A stretch of DNA of 64,000 nucleotides from Ilyomonas sp965247435 (lineage in GTDB: Bacteria; Bacteroidota; Bacteroidia; Chitinophagales; Chitinophagaceae). The notes under the pieces were generated by a model that was not told where the DNA came from, did no database searches, and saw only the letters and a list, made by a program, of their open reading frames with translations. Within the stretch, counting starts at the first letter, position 1. Each line of letters opens with the position of its first letter. Shown here one piece after another: positions 18,467-27,841 of this stretch. The stretch is from contig OZ252019.1 of the NCBI GenBank assembly GCA_965247435.1, forward strand, positions 620,001 to 684,000, read 5' to 3'. Both the position numbers and the translations under genes were made by a program.

Positions 18467-20017
18467 ATGAAACGATCTTATATATTCTTTGCTGCGGGCA
18501 TCCTTATAATTGCAACCATTGTGGCAAGTTGTATCAAGCACCCGCTGGAAACCGCGCCCGTTGGTAACTACACTACACAAAATTACTGGCGCAATCAAAA
18601 CGATGTGCTGACCGGTATTGCCGGCATTTACAACATTATGTTCCAGGAAGATGGCATCGGCCATGGCGATTATGTATATGAAGACCAGAGCGACGACATC
18701 TCAGTGGATGGCGACCATGCCGATTACTGGCGTATCGAAAACTTTAACCCGCTGCCCACCGATTACCAGATTAAAAGCGGTTGGGTATTTGCCTACGAGC
18801 AGATTGCCCGCAGCAATAATGCAATCATCTATGTTCCCAAGGTGCCGGTGATAGACGAAGCTATCCGCACCCGCTCGATGGGCGAAGCTTATTTTCTGCG
18901 TGCGTATGCGTATTATTTCCTTAACACGATTTATGGCGAAGTGCCGCTGATACTGGAAGACAATGTGCTGAACGGCAATTATAATGTACCTAAAAATACC
19001 GTGGAAGAAGTGCGTGCACAGATAGAAGCCGACCTGCTGCAGGCGGCTGATTTATTACCCGAAACGTATGGCGCCGAAGACCGGGGCAGGGTAAGCAAGG
19101 GCGCTGCCTGGGGTATGCTTTGCAAACTGTATATGACGTGGGAGAAATTGGACAAAGCGCTGGAATACGGTCAGAAAGTAATAAGCGATGCCAACTATAC
19201 CTTGGCGCCGCACTATGCTGATAACTTTACGATCAGCGCACAGACAGACGATCCTGAAATTTTGTTTGGTATCTGGAGCAAAGACGGTTACAACAGCGCC
19301 GTGGCCAATATCTACTTTACCAACCGTGCCTGGGGTGGCTGGGGCTTTCACCATCCGACGCAAAATTTTGTAAGCGAGTTTGAGGCAGGCGATACGGAGC
19401 GTAAAGGCGCAACAGTACTATCAGTAGGCGATTCTATAGCCAACCAGCAGTCGCTCATTGAAATTACCGATAAAGATGCCTACCAGATGTTTGCCGGCAA
19501 AGAAGGCCAGCTTACGGGTCGTATGCTGCCCAGCCAGTCGCCTACCGGCTTTGCCATGCGAAAATATACTGCGTTTAAGGGCGATGGCAGCGGGCTCGAT
19601 TTCAGCATCAAGCAGCCCTTATTGCGTACCGCGGATATCTACCTGCTGGTAGCCGAAGTTAAAATAAGAAACAGTGGCGCCGGTGCCGGCGATAACGAGG
19701 TAAATACGGTTCGCCGCCGTGCCGGTTTAAGCGACGTAAGCGGTGCAACATTTAAAGACCTCGTGCATGAGCGCCGCGTGGAATTAGGTGGCGAAAATGT
19801 ACGCTACTACGATTTGTTGCGTTGGGATAAGATGAATCTCATTAATATGGATACCATTGTGAGCAAGCCGAAGACCGCTTCGGTTTTGCCGCCTTTCAAC
19901 AGTGCGGTAATAGTACCGGCGCGCACCTTTACGCGGCCTAAAAATTATTACATGCCGATACCGCAATCCATCATAGATGAGAGTAAAGGCATAATTAAAC
20001 AAAATCCCGGTTATTAG
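18467..20017 (+). CDS. SusD/RagB-family surface glycan-binding lipoprotein
   Basis: 516 residues with a lipoprotein signal (FFAAGILIIATIVASC, Cys near residue 22), the family start ETAPVGNYTTQNYWRNQNDV, TPR-like helices with GEAYFLRAYAYYFLNTIYGEVPL, and the C-terminal RagB segment VHERRVELGGENVRYYDLLRW followed by YYMPIPQSIIDESKGIIKQNPGY. It forms the lid on the SusC barrel and binds the oligosaccharide at the cell surface. It lies immediately after susC. The ligand cannot be inferred from sequence, but the neighbouring GH116 enzymes and L-fucose isomerase point to a plant or algal glycan containing beta-gluco/xylosides and possibly fucose. Confidence 0.96.
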   Translation: MKRSYIFFAAGILIIATIVASCIKHPLETAPVGNYTTQNYWRNQNDVLTGIAGIYNIMFQEDGIGHGDYVYEDQSDDISVDGDHADYWRIENFNPLPTDYQIKSGWVFAYEQIARSNNAIIYVPKVPVIDEAIRTRSMGEAYFLRAYAYYFLNTIYGEVPLILEDNVLNGNYNVPKNTVEEVRAQIEADLLQAADLLPETYGAEDRGRVSKGAAWGMLCKLYMTWEKLDKALEYGQKVISDANYTLAPHYADNFTISAQTDDPEILFGIWSKDGYNSAVANIYFTNRAWGGWGFHHPTQNFVSEFEAGDTERKGATVLSVGDSIANQQSLIEITDKDAYQMFAGKEGQLTGRMLPSQSPTGFAMRKYTAFKGDGSGLDFSIKQPLLRTADIYLLVAEVKIRNSGAGAGDNEVNTVRRRAGLSDVSGATFKDLVHERRVELGGENVRYYDLLRWDKMNLINMDTIVSKPKTASVLPPFNSAVIVPARTFTRPKNYYMPIPQSIIDESKGIIKQNPGY

Positions 20018-20044
20018 TAAGTACTGACTGCCTGCCCTATGTAG

Positions 20045-20074
20045 AAGCCTTGCAGTAATGCAGGGCTTTTTATT
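20045..20074 (+). terminator. Intrinsic terminator after susD
   Basis: AAGCCTTGCA (20045-20054), loop GTAA, TGCAGGGCTT (20059-20068), 10-bp stem with one wobble pair, followed by TTTATT. It lies 27 bases after the susD stop and should end the FG-GAP/susCD transcript. Confidence 0.75.
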
Positions 20075-20387
20075 GATTTACCGGTTTATAGCAGTTAACC
20101 AATTAAAATAGTTACTAAGAAACATTAACTGTAAGCTGGCATTATTGTATTCCATACAAATTTTGTTTTGTAAATGCCAATGGCAACGCAAAGCGACAAG
20201 TATTAAAAGCAAGGTTAGCAGCAATTGTTTGACTTGTTATTAGTGTGAATGAAAAAAAACGAATCCCTTGCTATCTTTCAATAGCTGCTCCGGAGGTGTT
20301 GGTTGCTTAAAAATCAGGCCTGTCTTCTCCTTACTGGTATTGTATTATACAGTAATATTGTTCTCCGTATAAAAACAACATACGCTC
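20075..20387. other. Intergenic, no gene seen
   Basis: No coding frame, palindrome or clear -7/-33 pair was found between the susD terminator and the dehydrogenase start. Confidence 0.4.
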
Positions 20388-21149
20388 ATGTTCAGCTTAC
20401 AAAATAAAACAGCGGTGGTTACCGGCAGCGGCAGCGGCATCGGCAAGGCAGTTGCGCTCCTGTTTGCCAAACAAGGCGCTAATGTGCAGGTTGCAGACAT
20501 CAACCGGGAGCAGGCGGCAGTAACGGTAAATGAAATTAAAAATGCCGGTGGCAAAGCGGAAAGCCTGATCTGCAATGTGGCGAGTCAGGCGGAAGTAAAG
20601 GCTGCATTTGCTGCGCTGCGGCAGATAGATATATTGGTAAACAGCGCCGGCATATCGCATATTGGCAAAGCGGAAGATACTGCCGAAGAAGACTTCGACC
20701 GGCTGTATGCCGTAAATGTGAAGGGCGTGTATAACTGCCTGCACGAGGCGCTGCCGCTGATGAAAGTTTCCGGCGGCGTAATATTGAATCTTGCATCTAT
20801 CGCTAACAATATCGGCCTGCCGGACCGGTTTGCTTACAGTATGACCAAAGGCGCGGTATCGGGTATGACCTTGTCGGTAGCCAGAGATTATATCGGGCAT
20901 AATATACGCTGCAACTGCATTTCGCCGGCGCGGGTGCATACGCCCTTTGTAGATGGCTTTCTGCAGAAAAACTACCCCGGCCAGGAAGCGGAGATGTTTG
21001 AAAAATTATCGAAAACACAGCCTATCGGGCGCATGGCCAGGCCGGAGGAAATTGCGCATCTCATTCTTTACCTGTGCAGCGATGAGGCTTCCTTTATCAC
21101 CGGCAACGATTACCCGATTGACGGCGGTTTTATTAAATTAAATAACTGA
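20388..21149 (+). CDS. Short-chain dehydrogenase/reductase (KDF/BDH2-like)
   Basis: 253 residues, classical SDR. It has TGSGSGIG (12-19), NSAG (85-88, usually NNAG), catalytic Ser137, Tyr150 and Lys154 (FAYSMTK), then CNCISPARVHTPFV and a C-terminal FITGNDYPIDGGF. An Asp after beta-2 (VADIN, residue 37-38) points to NAD+ rather than NADP+. The arrangement CNCISPARVHTP and the length resemble the BDH2 and 2-keto-3-deoxy-L-fuconate dehydrogenase group. Together with fucI in the same locus, a step in deoxy-sugar oxidation is possible, but the substrate cannot be assigned from sequence. It is separated from susD by a terminator, so it is probably independently transcribed. Confidence 0.92.
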   Translation: MFSLQNKTAVVTGSGSGIGKAVALLFAKQGANVQVADINREQAAVTVNEIKNAGGKAESLICNVASQAEVKAAFAALRQIDILVNSAGISHIGKAEDTAEEDFDRLYAVNVKGVYNCLHEALPLMKVSGGVILNLASIANNIGLPDRFAYSMTKGAVSGMTLSVARDYIGHNIRCNCISPARVHTPFVDGFLQKNYPGQEAEMFEKLSKTQPIGRMARPEEIAHLILYLCSDEASFITGNDYPIDGGFIKLNN

Positions 21150-21260
21150 GAATTTGATATCAGCGCAGTGTACTTTTGATTTTTTTAAATTAATAAAATA
21201 AAAGAAGCCTTGCTGTTGTTATATTAACGCAAGAATGAATTTTTGAAACACTATTGTCGT

Positions 21261-21746
21261 ATGCAAAAAAGAATAGCTCACCTGTTAGTAGCCTCTTGTT
21301 TTTTTATAAGCGCGGTTGCGCAGCAGGCTGCCAAAACCACCATTGCACCTTTTAAAATGCAAATGGTAAACGGCAAATCATTTACCTACACCCAGCTTAA
21401 GAAAGATATTCCTACTATACTGGTATATTTTTCCCCTACCTGCGACCATTGTAAAGCTTTTACCGAAGAGCTGATGAAGCATACCAAAGAACTGGCGCAC
21501 AAACAGGTGGTGATGATTTCTTATGAGCCGCTGAACGAAATAAAAAAGTTTGATGAATTATATAAAGTATCGGCGCAGCCGGCAGTGAAAATCGGGACGG
21601 AAGGTTATACGTTTATCGTACAGAAATACTACGGCATCCAGCGCTTTCCCTTTATTGCGTTGTACAACAAGCAAATGAAGCTGGTAAAAATATTGCCTGA
21701 TAAAGAAAAGCCGGAAGTGCTGGTGCAGCAGATAGCACAGCTATAA
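21261..21746 (+). CDS. Secreted thioredoxin-like (TlpA/AhpC-type) protein
   Basis: 161 residues from the ATG at 21261 (an in-frame TTG 18 bases upstream is less likely). A signal peptide (HLLVASCFFISAVAQ) is followed by a thioredoxin fold with the active-site motif CDHC at about residues 61-64 in FSPTCDHCKAF, and a cis-Pro segment RFPFIALY. It probably acts as a periplasmic disulphide reductase or thiol oxidoreductase. No partner gene is adjacent. Confidence 0.85.
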   Translation: MQKRIAHLLVASCFFISAVAQQAAKTTIAPFKMQMVNGKSFTYTQLKKDIPTILVYFSPTCDHCKAFTEELMKHTKELAHKQVVMISYEPLNEIKKFDELYKVSAQPAVKIGTEGYTFIVQKYYGIQRFPFIALYNKQMKLVKILPDKEKPEVLVQQIAQL

Positions 21747-21824
21747 AATAGGTAGCGCCGGATACAGCCATGCAGCACAAAGCATAATTGTACAATAATA
21801 ACCTGAACAGACGTCATGCCGTTT

Positions 21825-21941
21825 TTAGCAATGGCCCAGCGCCCAGTAAACAACTCCAAATACGATTATTGATCCTAAGCAGCCGCCGCCCCAGCGGTAA
21901 GCACTATAGCCTGCAATTAAAGTCCTTAACCAGTCGCGCAT
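21825..21941 (-). CDS. 38-residue membrane microprotein
   Basis: A short minus-strand frame from an ATG at 21939-21941 to a TAA at 21825-21827. The product begins MRDWLRTLIAGYSAYRWGGG and continues CLGSIIVFGVVYWALGHC. It has a basic amphipathic start, a Gly-Gly-Gly-Cys turn and one hydrophobic segment of about 16 residues, the composition of a small inner-membrane protein. I believe similar short proteins ending in a W-G-G-G-C-L-G plus hydrophobic tail occur in other Bacteroidetes, but I cannot check this here. It lies downstream of and antisense to the thioredoxin-like gene, in a gap otherwise without genes. The function is unknown. Confidence 0.55.
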   Translation of the reverse strand: MRDWLRTLIAGYSAYRWGGGCLGSIIVFGVVYWALGHC

Positions 21942-22356
21942 ATCGGTGTTTTTCGGTGATGAAAATTTTGTGCTAATATAATGGGTTTATAACATTACAG
22001 GTAGTTTTTGTAACCGGAAGTGTTATTTTAAATTGCTGTAAACCTGCAGGTTTCTCAAAAATCAATCCCGGTATTTACTGCTTACATACATAATCCTGCT
22101 AAAATAATAATACGGACAAGCTAATCAAGCGCCTGTATGCGCCGGTGTATCTTCCCGCATAAGTTGCCGGCGCATGCAATAAAACGGATGTTCGTGTTTA
22201 TCGCTGCAGTGATAGCCTGTACTGCCATTTAAAGGATGAAAAATAAAATATTTTAAAACGGCAGGTATCACTTTTATACCTGCAACTGGTGCAAAAATTG
22301 ATTGTAGGAAAAGCGGTATGTAAGCCTGTTTATACCAGTAACCTACGAGAAAGACT
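21942..22356. other. Intergenic with a 12-bp hairpin
   Basis: No gene seen. A GC-rich inverted repeat (22134-22145 / 22167-22178, arms including ATGCGCCGG and CCGGCGCAT, one T-G pair) has a 21-base loop. It is not followed by a T-run. It may belong to the leader of malQ or to the microprotein gene. Confidence 0.4.
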
Positions 22357-23925
22357 ATGAAACAAAAAGCCAGTGCGAGGAAACAAGAGGCCGTATACTC
22401 ATTTGCCGCTCAAAAGCGCGGGGCAGGTATTTTATTACATCTTACATCGCTGCCTTCCCCTTTTGGTATCGGCGATATGGGGCCGCAGGCGATGGCTTTT
22501 GCAGACTTTTTAAATAGAAGCGGGCAAACGTATTGGCAGTTATTACCCCTTAACCCAACCACCGGCGGGCAAGGCAATTCTCCCTATAGCGCCAACTCCG
22601 GCATGGCTGGCAATCCGCTCCTCATCAGCCCCGAATTATTGGTAGCACACGGTTTGCTGCTGCAAAAGGAAATCACCCCGTATAAAACAGCCGATTCGGA
22701 TAAGGTGGACTACGAAAAAGCGCAGGCTGCCAAGTACAAACTCTTGGAAAAAGCTTATGCCCGTTTTGCCGGCGATGCTTCTCTTTTAGAAAAAGAAATG
22801 AAAGCTTTTTGCAGGCGGGAAGCATACTGGATAGACGATTTTGCACTATATACAGTAGTGAAAAAAATGCAGGGCGATAAACAATGGAGTGAATGGGACG
22901 AAGCGTATAAGCAGCATGATGCAAAAACATTAAAACGCTTTGCCGGCGAACATACAGCGGAAATACTGGAGGTAAAATGGCAGCAGATGATTTTTGCGAG
23001 GCAATGGCAGGGACTAAAGCAATACTGCAACAGCCTGAGCATACAGTTGTTTGGCGATATGCCATTTTATGTGGCTTACGATTCTGCGGATGTATGGTCG
23101 CACCAGCACATTTTTAGTATTGATGAAGATGGCCGGCAGCAGTTTGCTGCCGGCACGCCGCCGGACGATTTTAATGCCAACGGCCAGTTGTGGGGCATGC
23201 CCATTTTCAGGTGGGATGTGTTGCAGCAGCAAAACTATGCCTGGTGGATACGCCGGCTGCGCAAGAATCTCGAGTTGTTCGATCTGCTGCGCCTCGACCA
23301 TTTCCGGGCGTTTGCGGCTTACTGGCAGGTAAAAGCCGGCGCCGAAACCGCGTTGAAAGGTGAATGGATACCTGCGCCCGGCCACGAACTCTTTACTGTG
23401 TTGAAAAAAGAACTGGGCGGGCTGCGTTTTGTGGCGGAAGACCTTGGGCATATTGATGCACCGGTATATAAGCTGCGCGACGATTTTGAACTGCCGGGCA
23501 TGAGCGTGCTGGAATTTGCTTTTGGAGAAGATATGCCGCTTAACGTTCATATTCCGCACCACCATACAGCGGTATCGGTAGTATATACGGGTACGCACGA
23601 TACCAATACCATACTTGGCTGGTATAAGGCATTGCCTAAGCAAAGTCGGGATAATTTATCGGCGTATGCCGGAATAAAAATTACGCCAAAAAATGTTTGT
23701 TCTGTCGTCAGCCGCATGGTATATGCCTCGGTAGCAAAGCTGGCCATACTGCCCATGCAGGATATACTGGAACTGGGAGAAGAAGCCCGTATGAATATAC
23801 CTTCCTCTGCGCAGAAGAACTGGGCCTGGCGTATGCTTCCGGAACAAATGAGCGGAGCTGTGGAAAAACAACTGAAAGAATGGTGTATTATTTATGACCG
23901 GAACAATGAAATTAAAGGCGTTTAG
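22357..23925 (+). CDS. malQ: 4-alpha-glucanotransferase (amylomaltase), GH77
   Basis: 522 residues, the standard length of compact MalQ. Family motifs are GAGILLHLTSLPSPFGIGDMG at the start, YWQLLPLNPT, NSPYSANSGMAGNPLLIS, GDMPFYVAYDSADVW, then the catalytic residues Asp314 (LRLDHFRAF), Glu361 (VAEDLGHI) and Asp415 (TGTHDTNT). It transfers segments of alpha-1,4-glucan between acceptors in maltodextrin and glycogen metabolism and is cytoplasmic. There is no promoter element I can assign, and the adjacent genes are unrelated. Confidence 0.97.
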   Translation: MKQKASARKQEAVYSFAAQKRGAGILLHLTSLPSPFGIGDMGPQAMAFADFLNRSGQTYWQLLPLNPTTGGQGNSPYSANSGMAGNPLLISPELLVAHGLLLQKEITPYKTADSDKVDYEKAQAAKYKLLEKAYARFAGDASLLEKEMKAFCRREAYWIDDFALYTVVKKMQGDKQWSEWDEAYKQHDAKTLKRFAGEHTAEILEVKWQQMIFARQWQGLKQYCNSLSIQLFGDMPFYVAYDSADVWSHQHIFSIDEDGRQQFAAGTPPDDFNANGQLWGMPIFRWDVLQQQNYAWWIRRLRKNLELFDLLRLDHFRAFAAYWQVKAGAETALKGEWIPAPGHELFTVLKKELGGLRFVAEDLGHIDAPVYKLRDDFELPGMSVLEFAFGEDMPLNVHIPHHHTAVSVVYTGTHDTNTILGWYKALPKQSRDNLSAYAGIKITPKNVCSVVSRMVYASVAKLAILPMQDILELGEEARMNIPSSAQKNWAWRMLPEQMSGAVEKQLKEWCIIYDRNNEIKGV

Positions 23926-24713
23926 TTTAAGTATTACCGCAGCCAAGCCCTGTTATTGATTTTACAATGCTGAAGCTAAAGTTGATGATGGCAGAAGATA
24001 AAATATCAGTAGGGTAAATACAGTAATCGGTAGTCAGTTATTGTTAAAGTGTTGCTGCTATTCAGTCTCGTTGCTCAAAAAATAGTTGAGGTAAAAAAAT
24101 GCTTTTGTAAAAAATAGCTATATCTCGCAAATGATAACCGGTTTAATGTTGATAAAATAAATATGTGAACATGTAGCCAAACTGCTATCGTATATCTACT
24201 GGTTATTGCCGGCTGATTCCGTCTTTATAGCCCGATTGTAAAACACAGCAAGTCGAATAAATGAAGCCGCATAAGCAAAGCTGCGGCAGTGTTTGCTAAA
24301 TCGGTTTAGATAAAAGGCAGGCCGCGCAGATCATGGAGATAATGCGGGGGAGCGTTCATTTTTTAAATTTCATGCAAATAAGCAACGAATTTTACGCTAC
24401 ATACAGCAGGGGTATTCGCTCATTAATTTTTGCTGCCGAAACATTGAAATATAAGAACGAATAACAGGCGCTAAATAATAATCCTGAATGCGCAATGAAG
24501 CAAGCCTACAAGAATGCAGGTACGTGTTTAGTGCCGGAAAAAATAGCGTCAAGGCGGCAACAATAATCAGTAGTCTTACGTGTCCGGTAAAATTCTATAA
24601 GAGTTGGTTTTATAAACGGTTTGGAACTTTTCTACTATTAACGATTGGATAATATGTTGTATTAAATCTTAAAATTATTTTTACAACTGTCATTCAACTT
24701 ATAAACTAAACAC
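23926..24713. other. 788-base intergenic stretch, nothing recognised
   Basis: No coding frame of note on either strand, no strong hairpin and no repeat shared with other parts of the window. Stop codons are dense in all frames. A decayed gene or a non-coding RNA is possible but unsupported. Confidence 0.4.
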
Positions 24714-25505
24714 ATGAAGACTTTTCTTTCGGCTGCAATTGTGTTCGCAGGTCTTATTGTAACCGGTTGTAAGAAAGACCATCCTGCAATAACACCGGTA
24801 GCCGCTTTTAGTTTTCGCGGTGATACAACTTCCGCTTTTAAAATGGCTACTTATGACACCTGTACGCTAATAAGCAATGCAGCGGGCACTGATTCTGTTG
24901 CCTGGAATTTCGGGAACGGTATTACCGCAAAGGGCAAAAATGCAGTTTTGTCTTATCCTGCATCCGGCAATTATACTGTTACACTCACCGTCGTTAATAA
25001 AGACGGAGCAACCGCCACACAGGTGAAACATATAACAATTTTGGACAGGATTTTAAAAAGAATTATTGTAAAAAAAGTGTATTGGGATACGATCCCCAAC
25101 AGGATACCTTATTTTAATGCTGTTTGGCCTCAAACCTCTACGGCCGATATATCGGTGCGGGCGCAGCATCTTTCGTATGGCGACTCGATAGTTCCGGTGA
25201 GTGGTATTTTGTACAACTCACCCTATATATTTCAAACCGCTGCTGTGAAAAACATCTCGTATAATACTTCCGTACCTTTTGAAATACCGGTGACTGGTAA
25301 AGTGATTATAGATAAGCCGGAAATACTTGACAGGAGTTTTGTACTTAGCCTGATGGCGACCAATGCAACCGATACTTATTGCCTGATGATGAGCTTTGCC
25401 GGCGGCACTTCTTTTGGTATAATAAAAGAAGATTTTGCCAGTAATAGTTTTGTAGTTACCTGCGATTTGTTTAGTTCTGTTGAATTGGACTGCGATTTTG
25501 AATAA
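24714..25505 (+). CDS. PKD-domain lipoprotein
   Basis: 263 residues. A lipoprotein signal ends GLIVTGC (Cys19), followed by a Lys-Lys-Asp sorting-neutral stretch. Residues about 30-110 form a PKD-like domain (DSVAWNFGNG, YPASGNYTVTLTVVNKDG). The remaining C-terminal half (YWDTIPN, VYFNAVWPQTS) is beta-rich and unassigned, resembling membrane-anchored proteins of Bacteroidetes with C2-like or beta-sandwich folds. It is likely on the outer membrane. There are no functional neighbours: PDH E2 lies convergently downstream. Confidence 0.8.
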   Translation: MKTFLSAAIVFAGLIVTGCKKDHPAITPVAAFSFRGDTTSAFKMATYDTCTLISNAAGTDSVAWNFGNGITAKGKNAVLSYPASGNYTVTLTVVNKDGATATQVKHITILDRILKRIIVKKVYWDTIPNRIPYFNAVWPQTSTADISVRAQHLSYGDSIVPVSGILYNSPYIFQTAAVKNISYNTSVPFEIPVTGKVIIDKPEILDRSFVLSLMATNATDTYCLMMSFAGGTSFGIIKEDFASNSFVVTCDLFSSVELDCDFE

Positions 25506-25584
25506 GGCTTTTTGCCGGATTGCACCTGCTGCAGGAACGCGATTTTGCAATGCTTTTTATTTGCATCTTCCATACAATCTTTAT

Positions 25585-25620
25585 AAAAAAAAGCAGTCTT
25601 GCGCAAAGCGCAAGACTGCT
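25585..25620 (-). terminator. Strong intrinsic terminator of the PDH E2 gene
   Basis: Arms AGCAGTCTTGCGC (25592-25604) and GCGCAAGACTGCT (25608-25620) form a perfect 13-bp stem with a 3-base loop. Read on the minus strand the stem is followed by a T-run (25585-25591), 22 bases past the E2 stop codon. Confidence 0.93.
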
Positions 25621-25642
25621 GAAAATATCTGAGTAGCTCTAC

Positions 25643-27391
25643 TTATACGAGCATCCTTAACGGCTCTTCCAACAGGCTCTTTACGGTTTGTAAAAACGCA
25701 GCGCCGGTAGCGCCGTCCACCACGCGGTGGTCGCAGCTAAGGGTAACCTTCATTACATTGCCGGGCACTATTGCACCATTCTTTACTACCGGTACCTGGC
25801 TGATGCCGCCAATCGCCAGTATGCAGGCGTCGGGCGGATTGATGATGGCGGTAAATTCATCTATACCAAACATGCCAAGGTTAGAGATGGTAAAGGTGCT
25901 GCCTTCCCAATCGGCCGGCTGCAGCTTTTTGTCCTTCGCTTTTTGTGCATAGTCTTTTACTTCTTTGGCAATCTGGCTCAGTGGTTTGTTATTGGCATTG
26001 CGAACAACCGGCACCAGCAAACCTTCTTCCACGGCTACGGCCACACCGATATTTACCGCATGATTGATGCGTATTTTATCGCCCAGCCAACTGCTGTTTA
26101 CTTTAGGATGCTGTGTTAAAGCCACAGCCACCGCTTTCAGCACAATATCGTTAAAGCTGATTTTTACTTTACTCAATTCGTTGATACGAACACGCGCCGC
26201 CACTGCTGCATCCATATCAATCGTCATCGTAAGATAAAAGTGCGGTGCTGTAAACAAGCTCTCGCTGAGGCGGCGGGCAATGGTTTTGCGCATCTGCGAA
26301 ACGGGCACTTCCTCAAAGTCGGCAGTGTTGGTCGCTACGGGTTGCGGACTGCGTGTTTCTGGTTGCTGACTTACTGCCTGCGGCTGGCTGCTTGCTGCTG
26401 CCGGTTGTGCCGCAGGCGTATAGTTTTCTATATCTGTTTTTACAATGCGGCCGTTATCACCGCTGCCTTTTACGCTTTTTAAATCAATGCCCCGCTCCTG
26501 CGCTATTTTTTTGGCTAACGGCGAAGCGAAAATGCGGCCGTTGCTGGAAGCAGGTTGCGGGTTGCCGGCGGCGGGCTGCGGAGCAGCCGGGGCAGCCATA
26601 TTCTGTACCGCCGGGTTGGCAGGCGCCACATCGCCTTCGCCTTTTTGGGTATCAGCTTCTGATTTCGGCGAACTGTCCAATGCACCGGCATGTGGGTCGC
26701 CGGCAGCCGGTACGCCGCCGCCTTTTATTCCGGTTACTATTTCCTGCACATTCAACCCTTCTTTTCCTATGATGGCCAGCAGGTCATTGACCTGTATTTT
26801 CTCACCTTGCTTAGCCCCCTGGTACAGCAACTTTCCATCCTTGTAGCTCTCCAGCTCCATGGTAGCTTTGTCTGTTTCTATCTCTGCCAGTATATCGCCT
26901 TTCTTTATATCGTCGCCGGTATTTTTTTGCCAGCTTGCAATTACGCCTTCCGTCATCGTATCGCTCAGGCGCGGCATCAGTACCACTTCTTCCATTTTGG
27001 AATAATCTTTTGCCGGGGCTGCTGGAGAAGTGGTTGCAACCGGTTGCGGATTGGGAGCTGTAGTGGCCGGCGCGGGCGGCTGTGTACTGGTAGCTGGCGC
27101 ACTGTTGCCATTACTACCCGTATGCCTGGATACAATAGTGCTTACATCTTCTCCCTGGCTGCCAATTACTGCCAGCAAATCGTTTACCTGCAGCTTGCCG
27201 CCATCGCCGGCGCCAATGTGCAGCAGCGTGCCATCCTTATAACTTTCCAGTTCCATAGTTGCTTTGTCTGTTTCAATCTCGGCAAGTACATCCCCTTTTT
27301 TCACCGGGTCGCCCACCTTTTTATGCCAGGAGGCAATTACACCTTCGGTCATTGTATCACTCAGGCGGGGCATTAAAATCTCTTCAGCCAT
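25643..27391 (-). CDS. pdhC: Pyruvate dehydrogenase E2, dihydrolipoamide acetyltransferase
   Basis: 582 residues with two tandem lipoyl domains (about 1-80 and 133-212, lipoylated lysines Lys43 and Lys175, both in ETDKATMELES), separated by Pro/Ala-rich linkers. A peripheral-subunit-binding domain lies at about 287-323 (SPLAKKIAQERGIDLKSVKG), and the catalytic acetyltransferase domain follows from about 350 with the active-site motif SCDHRVVDG near 553-560 (His555). It transfers acetyl groups to CoA in the PDH complex. E1 and E3 genes are not in the window. The two lipoyl domains with identical lysine context favour PDH over 2-oxoglutarate dehydrogenase, and this is the usual form in Bacteroidetes. 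The gene ends at a strong terminator. Confidence 0.95.
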   Translation of the reverse strand: MAEEILMPRLSDTMTEGVIASWHKKVGDPVKKGDVLAEIETDKATMELESYKDGTLLHIGAGDGGKLQVNDLLAVIGSQGEDVSTIVSRHTGSNGNSAPATSTQPPAPATTAPNPQPVATTSPAAPAKDYSKMEEVVLMPRLSDTMTEGVIASWQKNTGDDIKKGDILAEIETDKATMELESYKDGKLLYQGAKQGEKIQVNDLLAIIGKEGLNVQEIVTGIKGGGVPAAGDPHAGALDSSPKSEADTQKGEGDVAPANPAVQNMAAPAAPQPAAGNPQPASSNGRIFASPLAKKIAQERGIDLKSVKGSGDNGRIVKTDIENYTPAAQPAAASSQPQAVSQQPETRSPQPVATNTADFEEVPVSQMRKTIARRLSESLFTAPHFYLTMTIDMDAAVAARVRINELSKVKISFNDIVLKAVAVALTQHPKVNSSWLGDKIRINHAVNIGVAVAVEEGLLVPVVRNANNKPLSQIAKEVKDYAQKAKDKKLQPADWEGSTFTISNLGMFGIDEFTAIINPPDACILAIGGISQVPVVKNGAIVPGNVMKVTLSCDHRVVDGATGAAFLQTVKSLLEEPLRMLV

Positions 27392-27841
27392 AATATAGTG
27401 TTTTCGCGTGTTTTATGAGAACTGTTCAGAAGCTAAGAAATGGTATAGCATACATTTTTAGCGGCTAAAAACGAGCCGTGAAATTACAGCAAAATCAATT
27501 AGGTACAATTGCCGATTGCTTTTTTATAACCTCCACAAAGACTTGCTTTAAAAACAATAATCAATTTTACGACGGAAATAATTTTTACACCGTAATTACA
27601 ACACGGATATATAGCTACTCCGGATGCTGCGGCAAAAGTCTGGTGAAAAAGCAGCGGAGGTTTTGGTAAATTGTATAGATACTGTAGTATAAAAAAGCAA
27701 CGAAAGCAATGTATAGCCGCTTCCTGCCAAAGATGATCTTGCCTCTCCTGAAATTAAAATCGCTGAAACAAAAACGGATACTGTTAAGTGGATGCCTGGT
27801 TTCTTTGCTGCCTTAATGCCGGGCTACAACCAGCCTCTGCT
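27392..27841. other. Intergenic, no confident gene
   Basis: About 450 bases. A 35-codon plus-strand frame starting near 27709 has a basic, hydrophobic product of no recognisable type, and I do not call it. No strong hairpin seen. Confidence 0.4.
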
